A DNA stretch of 64,000 nucleotides, from NCBI RefSeq assembly GCF_000169375.1, contig NZ_AAXY01000002.1:62001-126000 (forward strand), written 5' to 3'. Source of the DNA: Marinobacter sp. ELB17. GTDB taxonomy: Bacteria > Pseudomonadota > Gammaproteobacteria > Pseudomonadales > Oleiphilaceae. The position numbers and the translations under genes were made by a program. The notes beneath the pieces were generated by a model. The model had not been told where the DNA came from and did no database searches. It saw nothing but the letters and a program-made list of their open reading frames with translations. Position 1 is the stretch's first letter. The number at the start of each line of letters is the position of its first letter. Below, piece after piece: positions 53,559-61,798 of this stretch.

Positions 53559-53614
53559 AGTCGATTCCGCTGTGTAGATTCCAGCCGCATGGCGGCTATA
53601 TCAAACGTCCACCT

Positions 53615-53657
53615 TACTGAACAACAAAATTACTGAACAACAAAGTTGCTGAACAAT
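53615..53657. repeat. Tandem 16-base repeat at the end of fliL
   Basis: TACTGAACAACAAAAT (53615-53630) and TACTGAACAACAAAGT (53631-53646) follow head to tail, with a partial third copy TGCTGAACAAT at 53647. The last two lie in the fliL C-terminal codons and the first lies past the stop. A 16-base slip would shift the reading frame. Confidence 0.75.
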
Positions 53658-54139
53658 ACCTGGCGAATAGCGGCTGCGTTCTCGTTCGCCAACAGCTCAT
53701 TGACCTTGTCAGTCATCGCCTGTGCTAGCTCCTGGCGGCCCTCTAGGGCGCGCAAGCTGTTAAAGCTGCGACTGCCCATTAGCTGAATCAGCTGGCTGCG
53801 CAGCAATGGCAAATGCACTTTGGCGGCGTCCAGCACCGCCTGGCTTTCCGCTTCCAGTGACACATGTACCTGAGCGTAACGCTGGCGGCCTTCAGCTTGC
53901 ACGGTGGTCAGCAAGGGTTTTTCCAGGTCCAGATAAACGCTGGGTAGAAATTCCGGTTCTTGGACCTGTTCATCAGCGGTTTCATCACCACCCATGCCGG
54001 GCAGGCTGCCATTCATAAACCAGAGCGCACCGGCCACAGCCAGACCAATGGCCAGTAAAATCAAAAAGCCCAGCAACACAAAGAGCTTGAGTTTGCTTTT
54101 TTTCGCTACGGGTTCATCAGCGCTGGTGTTCTCCGCCAT
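53630..54139 (-). CDS. fliL: Flagellar basal body protein FliL
   Basis: Single-span membrane protein that supports the stator and motor torque. The 169 residues have a short cytoplasmic N-terminus (KKSKLKLF), a membrane segment (about 20-40), an acidic spacer and the periplasmic FliL domain (FLPSVYLDLEKPLLTTVQAEGRQRYAQVHVSLEAES; ending VLFSNFVVQ). It lies between fliK and fliM. Confidence 0.92.
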   Translation of the reverse strand: MAENTSADEPVAKKSKLKLFVLLGFLILLAIGLAVAGALWFMNGSLPGMGGDETADEQVQEPEFLPSVYLDLEKPLLTTVQAEGRQRYAQVHVSLEAESQAVLDAAKVHLPLLRSQLIQLMGSRSFNSLRALEGRQELAQAMTDKVNELLANENAAAIRQVLFSNFVVQ

Positions 54140-54191
54140 AAGTAATCGGTCCTGTAAAACTCAAATAAGCCGTTGCGCGCAGTTTACCGTT

Positions 54192-54228
54192 CAGCCCAGC
54201 CCTGGGCAAAACAGTTTGCCTAGGCAAA
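54192..54228 (-). other. Nested palindromes at the fliK stop
   Basis: GCCCAG-CC-CTGGGC (54194-54207 region), GGCAAA-ACAG-TTTGCC (54205-54220) and TTTGCC-TA-GGCAAA (54215-54228) share arms, so only some can form at once. The last one contains the fliK stop codon. No T-run follows. Possibly a weak terminator or processing site between fliK and fliL. Confidence 0.45.
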
Positions 54229-55521
54229 CACGTCAACCTCACCACGCCAGCTCAAATCCAGCTGCCCGCCTGCTAAAATGACGTCCTGACCACCAAGTTC
54301 AGACGCCAGGCCATCGCCACCGCGGCGGCCCTGGCCACCGTTACTGCCGGCCTCCGCATTACCTTGTCCACCGGATTGCTGACGGGACTGGTCAGACACA
54401 TCAAATCGCTCCAGCGAAACGCCCTGCTCACTCAGCATCTCACGCAAACGGTGGGAATGCTGTTCTAACTGATCGCGCACCATTGGGTTGGCCGCGTGCA
54501 CCGTTATGCTGGCCTGATCGTTGTGCATACGCACCTTTACTTCCATCGGGCCCAGGTCTGCCGGGGACAGATGAATTTCAGCCACCGACATGTTGCGCGC
54601 GGTAAGCCAGCTGAGTTTGCCCATCACCTTGTCGCCCCAATCGGCCTGGCCCACCGGCACGTCTACAGACGTAGTGTAACCGCGCAGAGCCAGTGCCGGA
54701 TCGGTCTGCACCCGGGCGGCGCTGTTGGGCTGCTGCAACAGACTGTCGGCGCTGCCTTGCAGACGGCTGTCGGCCACCAAATTGGCGCCGTCTACCGGGC
54801 GCAGGCTTTCCCCTTTGCGCAATGTGTCGGTGAGGGCCAGGCCCGCGGCTTGGCTGGCGCTCAAGCCGGTCGCGGCGCCCTCTGTACCGCCCTTTATAAC
54901 GCCAGGCGCCGCCAGCGGATTCAGTGATTGCCCTGGAATGCCTGCGACCGGCATGGCGCCGGCGCTGGCCAAGGCAACGCCGGCGGCGCTATTAATAACC
55001 ACCGCGCTGCCAGCGGCACCAGGGGCAGGGGCCGGCGCCAGCATGGCCTGCAATTCCATAAAGGTGAGGGCCACCGGTTCCGTATCGGGCAGGTCTGCGG
55101 TGTCGGTATTTTCGGCAGAGTTGTTCTGCGGGTTGGTTATAGCCCCAGGCTCGGTGTTCTCGCTTTGGGGTTCATTGACCTTGCCAACGTCGTCCGCTTC
55201 GGCCTGGCTGCTACGGTCAGCATCGACAGGTTTTTTGGCGGTATCCGCTGCCTGGGGATTAGCAGCGTTTTTATCCGCTGCGTTGGCCCTATCGGCGTCG
55301 GCTTTTGAGTCTTTCGCAGCCGCTTGCTGAGCGGCAGAACGGTTTTTAACCTGATCCTGACGTGCCAGGGTTTGCGTGTGTTCACGGGACACGTCTTGGT
55401 AACGGCTGTTGCCGCCGTTGCCACTGTCGGCGTAACCGCCGTCACGACTTTTTGCCGGGCGACTGGCCGCCTGCTCGCTGATTGCGCTGGCAGAGCCTTG
55501 GGGGAGAAGCATTTGGGACAT
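54220..55521 (-). CDS. fliK: Flagellar hook-length control protein FliK
   Basis: Secreted ruler that stops hook growth and switches FlhB. The 433 residues start at ATG 55521 (AGAGGT upstream). The N-terminal ~170 residues are Ala/Asp/Asn/Gln-rich and probably disordered; the middle is Ala/Gly-rich; the C-terminal domain reads AEIHLSPADLGPMEVKVRMHNDQASITVHA ... LREMLSEQGVSLERFDV, the FliK core. It is preceded by a near-perfect sigma-54 promoter in the fliJ-fliK gap. A second FliK-like gene is found at 24869. Confidence 0.9.
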   Translation of the reverse strand: MSQMLLPQGSASAISEQAASRPAKSRDGGYADSGNGGNSRYQDVSREHTQTLARQDQVKNRSAAQQAAAKDSKADADRANAADKNAANPQAADTAKKPVDADRSSQAEADDVGKVNEPQSENTEPGAITNPQNNSAENTDTADLPDTEPVALTFMELQAMLAPAPAPGAAGSAVVINSAAGVALASAGAMPVAGIPGQSLNPLAAPGVIKGGTEGAATGLSASQAAGLALTDTLRKGESLRPVDGANLVADSRLQGSADSLLQQPNSAARVQTDPALALRGYTTSVDVPVGQADWGDKVMGKLSWLTARNMSVAEIHLSPADLGPMEVKVRMHNDQASITVHAANPMVRDQLEQHSHRLREMLSEQGVSLERFDVSDQSRQQSGGQGNAEAGSNGGQGRRGGDGLASELGGQDVILAGGQLDLSWRGEVDVFA

Positions 55522-55550
55522 GGCAACCTCTTGCCGCGTGTGGCCGCGTA

Positions 55551-55572
55551 GTAGCTTGAAAGTAGCTTGAAA
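55551..55572 (-). repeat. 11-base tandem repeat in the fliK leader
   Basis: GTAGCTTGAAA occurs twice head to tail (55551-55561, 55562-55572), about 30 bases upstream of the fliK start and within its predicted leader RNA. Copy number could vary between strains. Confidence 0.7.
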
Positions 55573-55642
55573 GTAATCCAAAAACCGGAAAACGGCGTTC
55601 AATGGCCGTTATTCCGCGTAAGTAACAAAGCTAAAAGAGGTG

Positions 55643-55660
55643 TAGCAAGATCGGTGCCAG
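55643..55660 (-). promoter_or_regulatory. Sigma-54 promoter of fliK
   Basis: Minus strand reads CTGGCACCGATCTTGCTA: TGGCAC at -24 and TTGC at -12 with a five-base spacer, a full match to the consensus. GG is at 55657-55658 and GC at 55645-55646. Predicted start near 55634, leader about 113 bases. It lies five bases past the fliJ stop, so fliK and the genes after it have their own RpoN-dependent promoter, probably driven by FleR or FleQ. Confidence 0.85.
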
Positions 55661-55666
55661 AGCGCG

Positions 55667-56110
55667 TCAGCGGGGTCGGCCCAGAAACGCCCGGCCTGCG
55701 GCTTCGTCAGCCTGCTTCTGTTCGCGAGAATCTTGCTCACGTTGCTCCTGCTGGCGACAGGTTGTGATGAAATTCTCCATGCCACGGCGTTTTTCCCAGG
55801 CTTTCAACCATTCGTTGCGACGAACTTCAAACACCTGATTTGCCTGTTCAAGCTGAACCTGCTGCTGCCCGATTAACTGGTCAAGCTGACCCATAAACGC
55901 CTGCCAGGCTTGCAACCGGCTAACCGCAATCACGCCCTGCTGGCCGTCACGAATTTGCTGGCGATATTCCTGATGATAGCGCTGAAGCTCCTGAATTTGC
56001 TGCTCCCGTTGAGCCATCAGGGTGCGAGCCTCGCCCATGCGTTCCAGCGCCTGTTTCTCTTTGCGCTGTTCCACCGCCAGCACCACCCCAAGGCGTTGCG
56101 AGCGCTGCAT
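55667..56110 (-). CDS. fliJ: Flagellar export chaperone FliJ
   Basis: Soluble coiled-coil stalk protein that links the ATPase FliI to FlhA. The 147 residues are almost wholly helical and rich in Gln, Glu and Arg (EQRKEKQALERMGEARTLMAQREQQ). The ATG overlaps the fliI stop by one base (TAATG). No membrane segment or signal. Confidence 0.9.
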   Translation of the reverse strand: MQRSQRLGVVLAVEQRKEKQALERMGEARTLMAQREQQIQELQRYHQEYRQQIRDGQQGVIAVSRLQAWQAFMGQLDQLIGQQQVQLEQANQVFEVRRNEWLKAWEKRRGMENFITTCRQQEQREQDSREQKQADEAAGRAFLGRPR

Positions 56111-57549
56111 TATGGATTACTCCCGGCGGCGGTTGGGTTTGGCGCAGCCACCTGCATGCGTTCGGGCGAACGCCGCTCCGGCACCACCGCAAGCAGTTGC
56201 TCAACGCTGTCGTTCAGCGAGGTTTTTTCACTGAGCCCCTGCTTCAGGAACTGCCGCATATTGGCAATGTGCGCAATGGCAAAGTCGGTTTCCGGATCGC
56301 TGCCTTTGACATAAGCGCCCACGCTGATCAAATCCCGCGCCTGCTGGTAGCGTGAATACACCTGTTTAAAGCGCTGCGCCCGGGCGAAGTGCTCGGGCTC
56401 GGTCACCTGGGGCATAACCCGGCTGATGGACGCTTCAACATCGATAGCCGGGTAGTGGCCTTCTTCCGCCAGCCGCCGCGACAAAACAATATGGCCGTCC
56501 AGAATGGCCCGGGCGGCATCGGCAATCGGGTCTTGCTGATCGTCGCCTTCGGTCAGTACCGTGTAAAAAGCAGTAATGGAACCGCCGCCGGGGCGACCGT
56601 TGCCGGTGCGTTCCACCAACTGTGGCAACTTGGCAAATACCGATGGCGGGTAGCCCTTGGTGGCCGGGGGTTCACCCACTGCCAGGGCAATTTCACGCTG
56701 GGCCTGGGCATAGCGTGTCAACGAATCCATCAGCAGCAGCACACGCTTGCCCTGATCACGGTAAAATTCGGCAATGCGTGTGGTCAGCATAGCCGCGCGC
56801 AGGCGCATCAGAGGTGAGTCGTCGGCGGGTGAGGCCACTACCACGGAACGGGCCAGGCCTTCTTCACCCAGAATGTCTTCAATGAATTCTTTCACTTCGC
56901 GGCCGCGCTCGCCAATCAACCCGACCACGGTGACGTCGGCGTTGGTAAATCGGGTCATCATGCCCAGTAGCACACTTTTGCCCACGCCGCTGCCGGCGAA
57001 CAGGCCAAGGCGCTGGCCCTGCCCCACGGTAAGCAGCGCGTTAATGGCACGAATGCCCACGTCCATAGGTTGGCGCACCGGCGCTCGGTTCAGCGGGTTG
57101 ATGATATCGCCGCTGAGCGACACGCGGGCTTCGGCGTGCAGCGGGCCTTTTCCATCCAGCGGCTCGCCACTGCCGTCAACTACTCGCCCAAGCAACTGAT
57201 TGCCCACCGGCACCCGGCTAGTGGAAGACAAGGGCACCACCAAAGCGCCAGGGCGAAGGCCTTCAATGGCGGTCAGTGGCATCAAATACACTTTTTCATC
57301 TTCAAAACCGACCACTTCGGCTTCGACCACGCTACTGCCCTGACTCTGGATCACGCAGCGGTCGCCCACCACCATAGGCACGCCCACGCATTCCAGCGTA
57401 AGCCCAACCATGCGGGTCAGGCGGCCAGCCAGTTCCGGCGTTTGTTGTGCCTGTACGTTGCGGCTACGACGGTTCAGGCGTTCGGCAAGGCTGCCAGACA
57501 AGCTACCAGGTGAGCTGTCAGGTAGGGCATCAGAGAGCGGAGCTGTCAT
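56110..57549 (-). CDS. fliI: Flagellum-specific ATPase FliI
   Basis: Hexameric export ATPase related to F1-beta. The 479 residues start at ATG 57549 (AGGAG upstream), overlapping the end of fliH by 20 bases. Motifs: Walker [37 protein letters not shown], Walker [38 protein letters not shown]. The longer frame to 57582 is inside fliH and not used. Confidence 0.95.
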   Translation of the reverse strand: MTAPLSDALPDSSPGSLSGSLAERLNRRSRNVQAQQTPELAGRLTRMVGLTLECVGVPMVVGDRCVIQSQGSSVVEAEVVGFEDEKVYLMPLTAIEGLRPGALVVPLSSTSRVPVGNQLLGRVVDGSGEPLDGKGPLHAEARVSLSGDIINPLNRAPVRQPMDVGIRAINALLTVGQGQRLGLFAGSGVGKSVLLGMMTRFTNADVTVVGLIGERGREVKEFIEDILGEEGLARSVVVASPADDSPLMRLRAAMLTTRIAEFYRDQGKRVLLLMDSLTRYAQAQREIALAVGEPPATKGYPPSVFAKLPQLVERTGNGRPGGGSITAFYTVLTEGDDQQDPIADAARAILDGHIVLSRRLAEEGHYPAIDVEASISRVMPQVTEPEHFARAQRFKQVYSRYQQARDLISVGAYVKGSDPETDFAIAHIANMRQFLKQGLSEKTSLNDSVEQLLAVVPERRSPERMQVAAPNPTAAGSNP

Positions 57550-58306
57550 CGCCGAGCTCCTGGGATTCGTTTGTGCTGGCATCGTTTACCAAGGCGTAAA
57601 CCACCTGTTGAAAACGTTTTTCAACGGTGAAATCCACCAGCGAGTAGCGGGTTTCCACGCGGCAACCGCCGGGGCTGACAGCGGCATCTTCCACCAATTT
57701 CGTGGACGCATCAAGCCGCGCCAAAGACGCTTGCAGCGGTTCAATATCCTGGGGATTGGCGCTGATGCGCACGGTTTCAGTGGTGGATGGCAGTGCCGCC
57801 ATAGCTTGGCGCACCACCTGCAAAATATGGCTGGAGTCCTGGGAAAGCTCGCGCTGCACAACCGCTTTGGCCACGGCAGTCGCAAGCTGAACCAACGCCT
57901 CTTCCAGGTCGTTTTGCTGCTGGCGAATGGGTAATACCAGTGATTCCATCACTAAGTCGAGGCGCTTTTCCAACGCCTGCATCTGCCGCTTGCTGTGTTC
58001 GCGTTCCGCGAGCTCGCCTTTCTCGCGGCCTTCAACAGTGCCAGCCTTCACGCCTTGAGCAAAACCTTCTTCACGGCCTTTGGCAAAACCTTCCTGATGG
58101 CCTTTTTCAAGCCCGGCCCCGCGGCCTTCCGCTTCCGCCTGTTGGTGAATATCCTGCAGCTCCGCGGCGGTCAGCGGTTTGATATCACGCTCTTCTTCAC
58201 GGGGAACTTCGTTGCCACGGGCGTCAAGCAGGGGCAACTCCCAACGCTCGTAAGCGGTGAGCTGTTCTTTCGGGATGCGGCTGCGGTCGTTGCGGGAGTC
58301 GGCCAT
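57530..58306 (-). CDS. fliH: Flagellar assembly protein FliH
   Basis: Regulator of FliI that anchors it to the C ring. The 258 residues contain a Gly/Glu-rich repeat region ([26 protein letters not shown], GxxxG heptads, about 79-115) typical of FliH, then a helical domain and a C-terminal domain ([20 protein letters not shown]). Overlaps the fliG stop by one base. Confidence 0.9.
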   Translation of the reverse strand: MADSRNDRSRIPKEQLTAYERWELPLLDARGNEVPREEERDIKPLTAAELQDIHQQAEAEGRGAGLEKGHQEGFAKGREEGFAQGVKAGTVEGREKGELAEREHSKRQMQALEKRLDLVMESLVLPIRQQQNDLEEALVQLATAVAKAVVQRELSQDSSHILQVVRQAMAALPSTTETVRISANPQDIEPLQASLARLDASTKLVEDAAVSPGGCRVETRYSLVDFTVEKRFQQVVYALVNDASTNESQELGDDSSAL

Positions 58307-59349
58307 TACATCATTTCTTCGCCGCCGCCACCGAGGATGATTTCACCGGCTTCGGCCATGCGGCGGGCGATGCTTATAATGTCTTTTTGTGCGCCTTCTA
58401 CTTCACTCACTTTAACCGGGCCCTTGGTTTCCAGATCGTCCTGCAAGAGTTCAGCGGCACGCTTGGACATATTCTTGAAAATTTTGTCTTTGACTTCTTC
58501 GTCGGCGCCCTTGAGCGCAATCACCAGCACCTCAGACGACACTTCACGCAGCAAGGCCTGAATGCCACGGTCGTCCACGTCCTTCAGATTGTCGAATACA
58601 AACATCAAGTCTTCAATGGTGGTTGCCAGATCCGGGTCGGTTTCCTTGATGGATTCCAGCAGACTGGATTCAATGCTGCGGTCCATAAAGTTCATGATGT
58701 CGGCGGCGCGCTTTACGCCGCCAATCCGGCTGGTTTGCGCCGAGGAGCTGCCAGAGAACTGTTTTTCCAGAATGTCGTTCAGTTCCTGTAACGCCTGGGG
58801 CTGTATGGTTTCCAATGTCGCAACGCGCATCATTACATCTAATCGCACTTTCGGGTCCAGAGCAGCCAGGATTTCGGCAGACTGGTCCGGGTCAAGATAG
58901 GAGATAACGATGGCCTGAATTTGCGGGTGTTCGTAACGGATGATATCGCCCACCGCGCGGGGCTCCATCCACTTCAGAGTGTCTAGCCCGGTGGTATTGC
59001 CACCAATCAGAATACGGTCAATCAGGCTGGCGGCTTTGTCGTTACCCAGAGCCTGGGTCAGCATGGCACGAATGTAATCGTCGTTGCCCACGCCCAGGCC
59101 GGTCTGGCCGCCCACGGCGTCGATAAAGTTGTTGAGTACGCCACTGACGTCGTCTTTGCTGATATCGCGCATTTGTGCCATCGCCATTCCAACTTTCTGC
59201 ACTTCCTTCGGGCCCATGTGCTTTAGCACTTCCGCAGCGTCGGCTTCGCCCAGCGACATCAACAGAATGGCCGCCTGCTCTACCCGCGAGATTTTGCGTG
59301 CGGGTTTCGCCGGCGCGCTGCCGACGCCCTGGTTTACCTCATCAGTCAT
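58306..59349 (-). CDS. fliG: Flagellar motor switch protein FliG
   Basis: Rotor protein that contacts the stator. Start ATG 59349 (MTDEVNQG, GGTGA upstream) overlaps the fliF stop; ATG 59355 is in frame. The 347 residues have the N-domain (RKISRVEQAAILLMSLGEADAAEVLKHMGPKEVQ), middle domain with the hydrophobic EHPQ patch (RYEHPQIQAIVISYL) and the C-terminal domain with the charged helix (LMFVFDNLKDVDDRGIQ; ADEEVKDKIFKNMSKRA). Confidence 0.95.
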   Translation of the reverse strand: MTDEVNQGVGSAPAKPARKISRVEQAAILLMSLGEADAAEVLKHMGPKEVQKVGMAMAQMRDISKDDVSGVLNNFIDAVGGQTGLGVGNDDYIRAMLTQALGNDKAASLIDRILIGGNTTGLDTLKWMEPRAVGDIIRYEHPQIQAIVISYLDPDQSAEILAALDPKVRLDVMMRVATLETIQPQALQELNDILEKQFSGSSSAQTSRIGGVKRAADIMNFMDRSIESSLLESIKETDPDLATTIEDLMFVFDNLKDVDDRGIQALLREVSSEVLVIALKGADEEVKDKIFKNMSKRAAELLQDDLETKGPVKVSEVEGAQKDIISIARRMAEAGEIILGGGGEEMM

Positions 59350-61051
59350 CAACATTCACCCATTGGCGCATTACCTGTGCAACCCGTGCCGGATCTTCGG
59401 CAATCAGCCCTTTCAGGGCATTGAGCTGCCTATCATAGCCCCCTGTGCTGCCGGGTAAAAGCAGGTCGTCCTGATTGGCCATGGCTCGGCGCAGAGAATC
59501 GCCGCCTTCGATGCCGTCCAGATCGCCGTAACCTTCATTACCGCTACCGGCCAAGCCTCTATTGCCGCTCGCCAGATTTTTCAGGGTGGGCCGCAACAGG
59601 CCCAATACCAGCACCAGAACCACCAGGCCGGCCAGAAGCTGTTTCATCAGGTCCCAAAACCAGGGTTGCTGCCAAAAACGGGGGGCGTCATATTCCAGCA
59701 CCTGTTCCGGGGCAAACGCGGTATTCATCACTGTGACGCTGTCACCGCGGGCCGCCGAATAGCCCACTGCGTCGCGCACCAGCATGCTCAGGCGCTGCAG
59801 TTCCTGCTCCGGCCAGGGCTCGTAAGTAACCGCGCCGGTGTCCGCATTGACCACTTTTATATCATCCACCGCCAAGGCGACGGTCAGGCGCTTGATCCGG
59901 CCCAGTTCCTGGCGAACGTAGCTAACAGTGCGATCCATTTCGTAATTGCGGGTGGATTCGCTGCGCACATCGACTGGCGCCGGCGCAGGCTCGGCACCGT
60001 CAGCATTAGCGCCGGCATTGGCTTGTTGCGGCACAGTCGCGTTCGCGGGGGGCTGGTTCGACAGAGCTCCGGGAATGCCAATGGGGCCGTCACCAGCGCT
60101 GCGCCTTTCGGTTAACTGGCGTTCGCTGCGAACCGCCTGCTGTTCCGGGTTGAACAACTCTTCGGCTCGTTCCACCGAAGAGAAATCAAGATCTGCGGAC
60201 ACCTCGGTGCGATAGCGGCCTTCCCCTACAATTGGCGAAATCAGCGACGACACCCGGCGGCTCAGGCGCTCTTCCACCCTGTCGGTGTAGTCGTACTGGT
60301 CGGACATGCGATCAGTGTCGGTTTCAGCGTCGGCGCCGGTCAGCAGATTGCCATTCTGATCAACCACGGTCACACCGGACTGGGTCATCATCGGCACGCT
60401 GCCAGCCACCAGATTAACAATGGCAGCAATGTACTCCTGCTCCGGGCGGCGCCCGGCAAACACTTCCAGAAACACCGAGGCTGACGGCTCGCGGGCATCG
60501 CGGATGAACACCGAACGCTCAGGAATGGCAAGGTGCACTCGGGCGCTGCGCACGCCGCGCATGCTGGCAATAGTCCGCGCCAGTTCGCCTTCCAGGCCGC
60601 GGCGATAGCTGATGGTTTCCATATATTGGGAGGTACCCAGGCCACGGTCCTGATCCAGCAATTCAAAGCCCAGGGTTTTTTGGTCGGTAACGCCTTCAGC
60701 CGCAAGTCGCAGGCGCGCGTTATATACCTGATCGGCCACCACCAGGAGTGCACCGGTACGCGGGTCCATTTTATAGTCGATTCCGCTGCTGTCCAGAATG
60801 CTGGTAACGTCCTGCGGGTTGTACGATGACAAGTCACCCAATACCGGCTGGTAGTTGGGTTCCTGGGCCCAAAGCACCACCGCCACACCCAGAGCAACGC
60901 TGGCTGCCAGGCCCACCATCAGGCCAATCTGACGCAGCAAGTCCAGTCTATTGAAGCCCATGAAGGCGCGACTGCGGCCTTCGCCGCTGCTGTCTGCTGC
61001 GGAGGCCGCCGGCAAATTCGATTGTGTGGTCTGTGCAGGCACGCTGGCCAT
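59342..61051 (-). CDS. fliF: Flagellar MS-ring protein FliF
   Basis: Inner-membrane ring, base of the flagellum. The 569 residues have membrane segments near 36-56 (LRQIGLMVGLAASVALGVAVVLW) and about 465-490 (WFWDLMKQLLAGLVVLVLVLGLL), with ring-building motifs between (VRSARVHLAIPERSVFIRDAREPSASVFLE; VIVNLVAGSVPMMTQSGVTVVDQNG-like segment). The C-terminus binds FliG. GGAGAG lies about nine bases before the ATG. Confidence 0.95.
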   Translation of the reverse strand: MASVPAQTTQSNLPAASAADSSGEGRSRAFMGFNRLDLLRQIGLMVGLAASVALGVAVVLWAQEPNYQPVLGDLSSYNPQDVTSILDSSGIDYKMDPRTGALLVVADQVYNARLRLAAEGVTDQKTLGFELLDQDRGLGTSQYMETISYRRGLEGELARTIASMRGVRSARVHLAIPERSVFIRDAREPSASVFLEVFAGRRPEQEYIAAIVNLVAGSVPMMTQSGVTVVDQNGNLLTGADAETDTDRMSDQYDYTDRVEERLSRRVSSLISPIVGEGRYRTEVSADLDFSSVERAEELFNPEQQAVRSERQLTERRSAGDGPIGIPGALSNQPPANATVPQQANAGANADGAEPAPAPVDVRSESTRNYEMDRTVSYVRQELGRIKRLTVALAVDDIKVVNADTGAVTYEPWPEQELQRLSMLVRDAVGYSAARGDSVTVMNTAFAPEQVLEYDAPRFWQQPWFWDLMKQLLAGLVVLVLVLGLLRPTLKNLASGNRGLAGSGNEGYGDLDGIEGGDSLRRAMANQDDLLLPGSTGGYDRQLNALKGLIAEDPARVAQVMRQWVNVDD

Positions 61052-61121
61052 GATGCTGCTCTCCGGTTAAACCTTGATTCGATGGACTAACAAAATCCTG
61101 ACACGCTCTGAAACGCGCTGG

Positions 61122-61490
61122 TTATACCGGCATGTTCATGATGTCTTCGTAAGCTTTGACGACCCGGTTACGGACCTGGGTCAGCGCCTCAAACGACACC
61201 GATGATTTCTGCGCGGCAATCATTACCCGGGTAATATCCACGTTGGGCTCGCCCATGTCGTAGGCTGTGCGCAGATCACCCGCGGTTTTCTGCGCATCCG
61301 CCACATTGCCAACAGCCTGCCCCAGCATAGAGCTAAAACTTGCCGTTCCGTTGGTTTCGCCTACTTCGCGCGGGCCATCAATACGGCCGCGCACAGATTG
61401 ATTCTGCTCTACCTGCTGGTTCTGCGTCATTTGCGAACGCAGGTTGCGGATGTCGGCAAGAACACTGTTGATATCGGCGCGCTGAACCAT
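61122..61490 (-). CDS. fliE: Flagellar hook-basal body protein FliE
   Basis: Junction protein between MS ring and rod. The 122 residues include SFSSMLGQAVGNVADAQKTAGDLRTAYDMGEPNVDITRVMIAAQKSSVSFEALTQVRNRVVKAYEDIMNM(PV), the conserved C-terminal block here read in pieces. The start is ATG 61490. First gene of the fliEFGHIJ unit; a sigma-54-like promoter lies about 60-75 bases upstream. Confidence 0.94.
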   Translation of the reverse strand: MVQRADINSVLADIRNLRSQMTQNQQVEQNQSVRGRIDGPREVGETNGTASFSSMLGQAVGNVADAQKTAGDLRTAYDMGEPNVDITRVMIAAQKSSVSFEALTQVRNRVVKAYEDIMNMPV

Positions 61491-61549
61491 AACTTTCTCC
61501 CGGGCTACCCAGATGGAGTTGGGTTATCTATCTCGTTACCGAAGATTGA

Positions 61550-61565
61550 GCAAAGCTCAGACCAA
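61550..61565 (-). promoter_or_regulatory. Sigma-54-like promoter of fliE
   Basis: Minus strand reads TTGGTCTGAGCTTTGC: TGG and TTGC with a five-base spacer (GG 61562-61563, GC 61550-61551). The GG/GC spacing and the -12 half fit; the CAC of the -24 half does not. Predicted start near 61539, about 49 bases before the fliE ATG. Confidence 0.55.
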
Positions 61566-61689
61566 CTTTTTAAAAGTGTTTTTAATCAGTAGGATACCTT
61601 TTCATTAACGCCCAAAAACCTCGACTTCAAAAGGTTGGAACGGATAAGCGTCGAAGTTTTGACAGGAATCGGGGAGCCTGCGGCCGAAC

Positions 61690-61713
61690 AAAAAAGGCAC
61701 CCAAAAGGGAGCC
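61690..61713 (-). terminator. Intrinsic terminator of fleSR
   Basis: On the minus strand GGCTCCC-TTTT-GGGTGCC forms a 7-bp stem with one internal mismatch, followed at once by T6. It lies 86 bases past the fleR stop and upstream of the fliE promoter, so it isolates fleSR from the fliE unit. Confidence 0.75.
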
Positions 61714-61720
61714 AGGAAGG

Positions 61721-61770
61721 AGTGCTGCGTAAAAAATAGTACTGAATAAAAAGAAGTGCTGCGTAAAAAA
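61721..61770. repeat. 16-base direct repeat behind fleR
   Basis: AGTGCTGCGTAAAAAA occurs exactly at 61721-61736 and 61755-61770, 34 bases apart, between the fleR stop and its terminator. Together with the terminator and the fliE promoter it fills the 308-base fliE-fleR gap; no gene is seen there. Confidence 0.7.
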
Positions 61771-61798
61771 GCGGTTAGGGAAACCGGCGGCCCTTAAA

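Noticed and set aside
54176-54190. GC-N10-CC spacing upstream of fliL as a sigma-54 site
   Set aside because: The -12 and -24 halves (GCGC, CGGTAA) do not match TTGC and TGGCAC.
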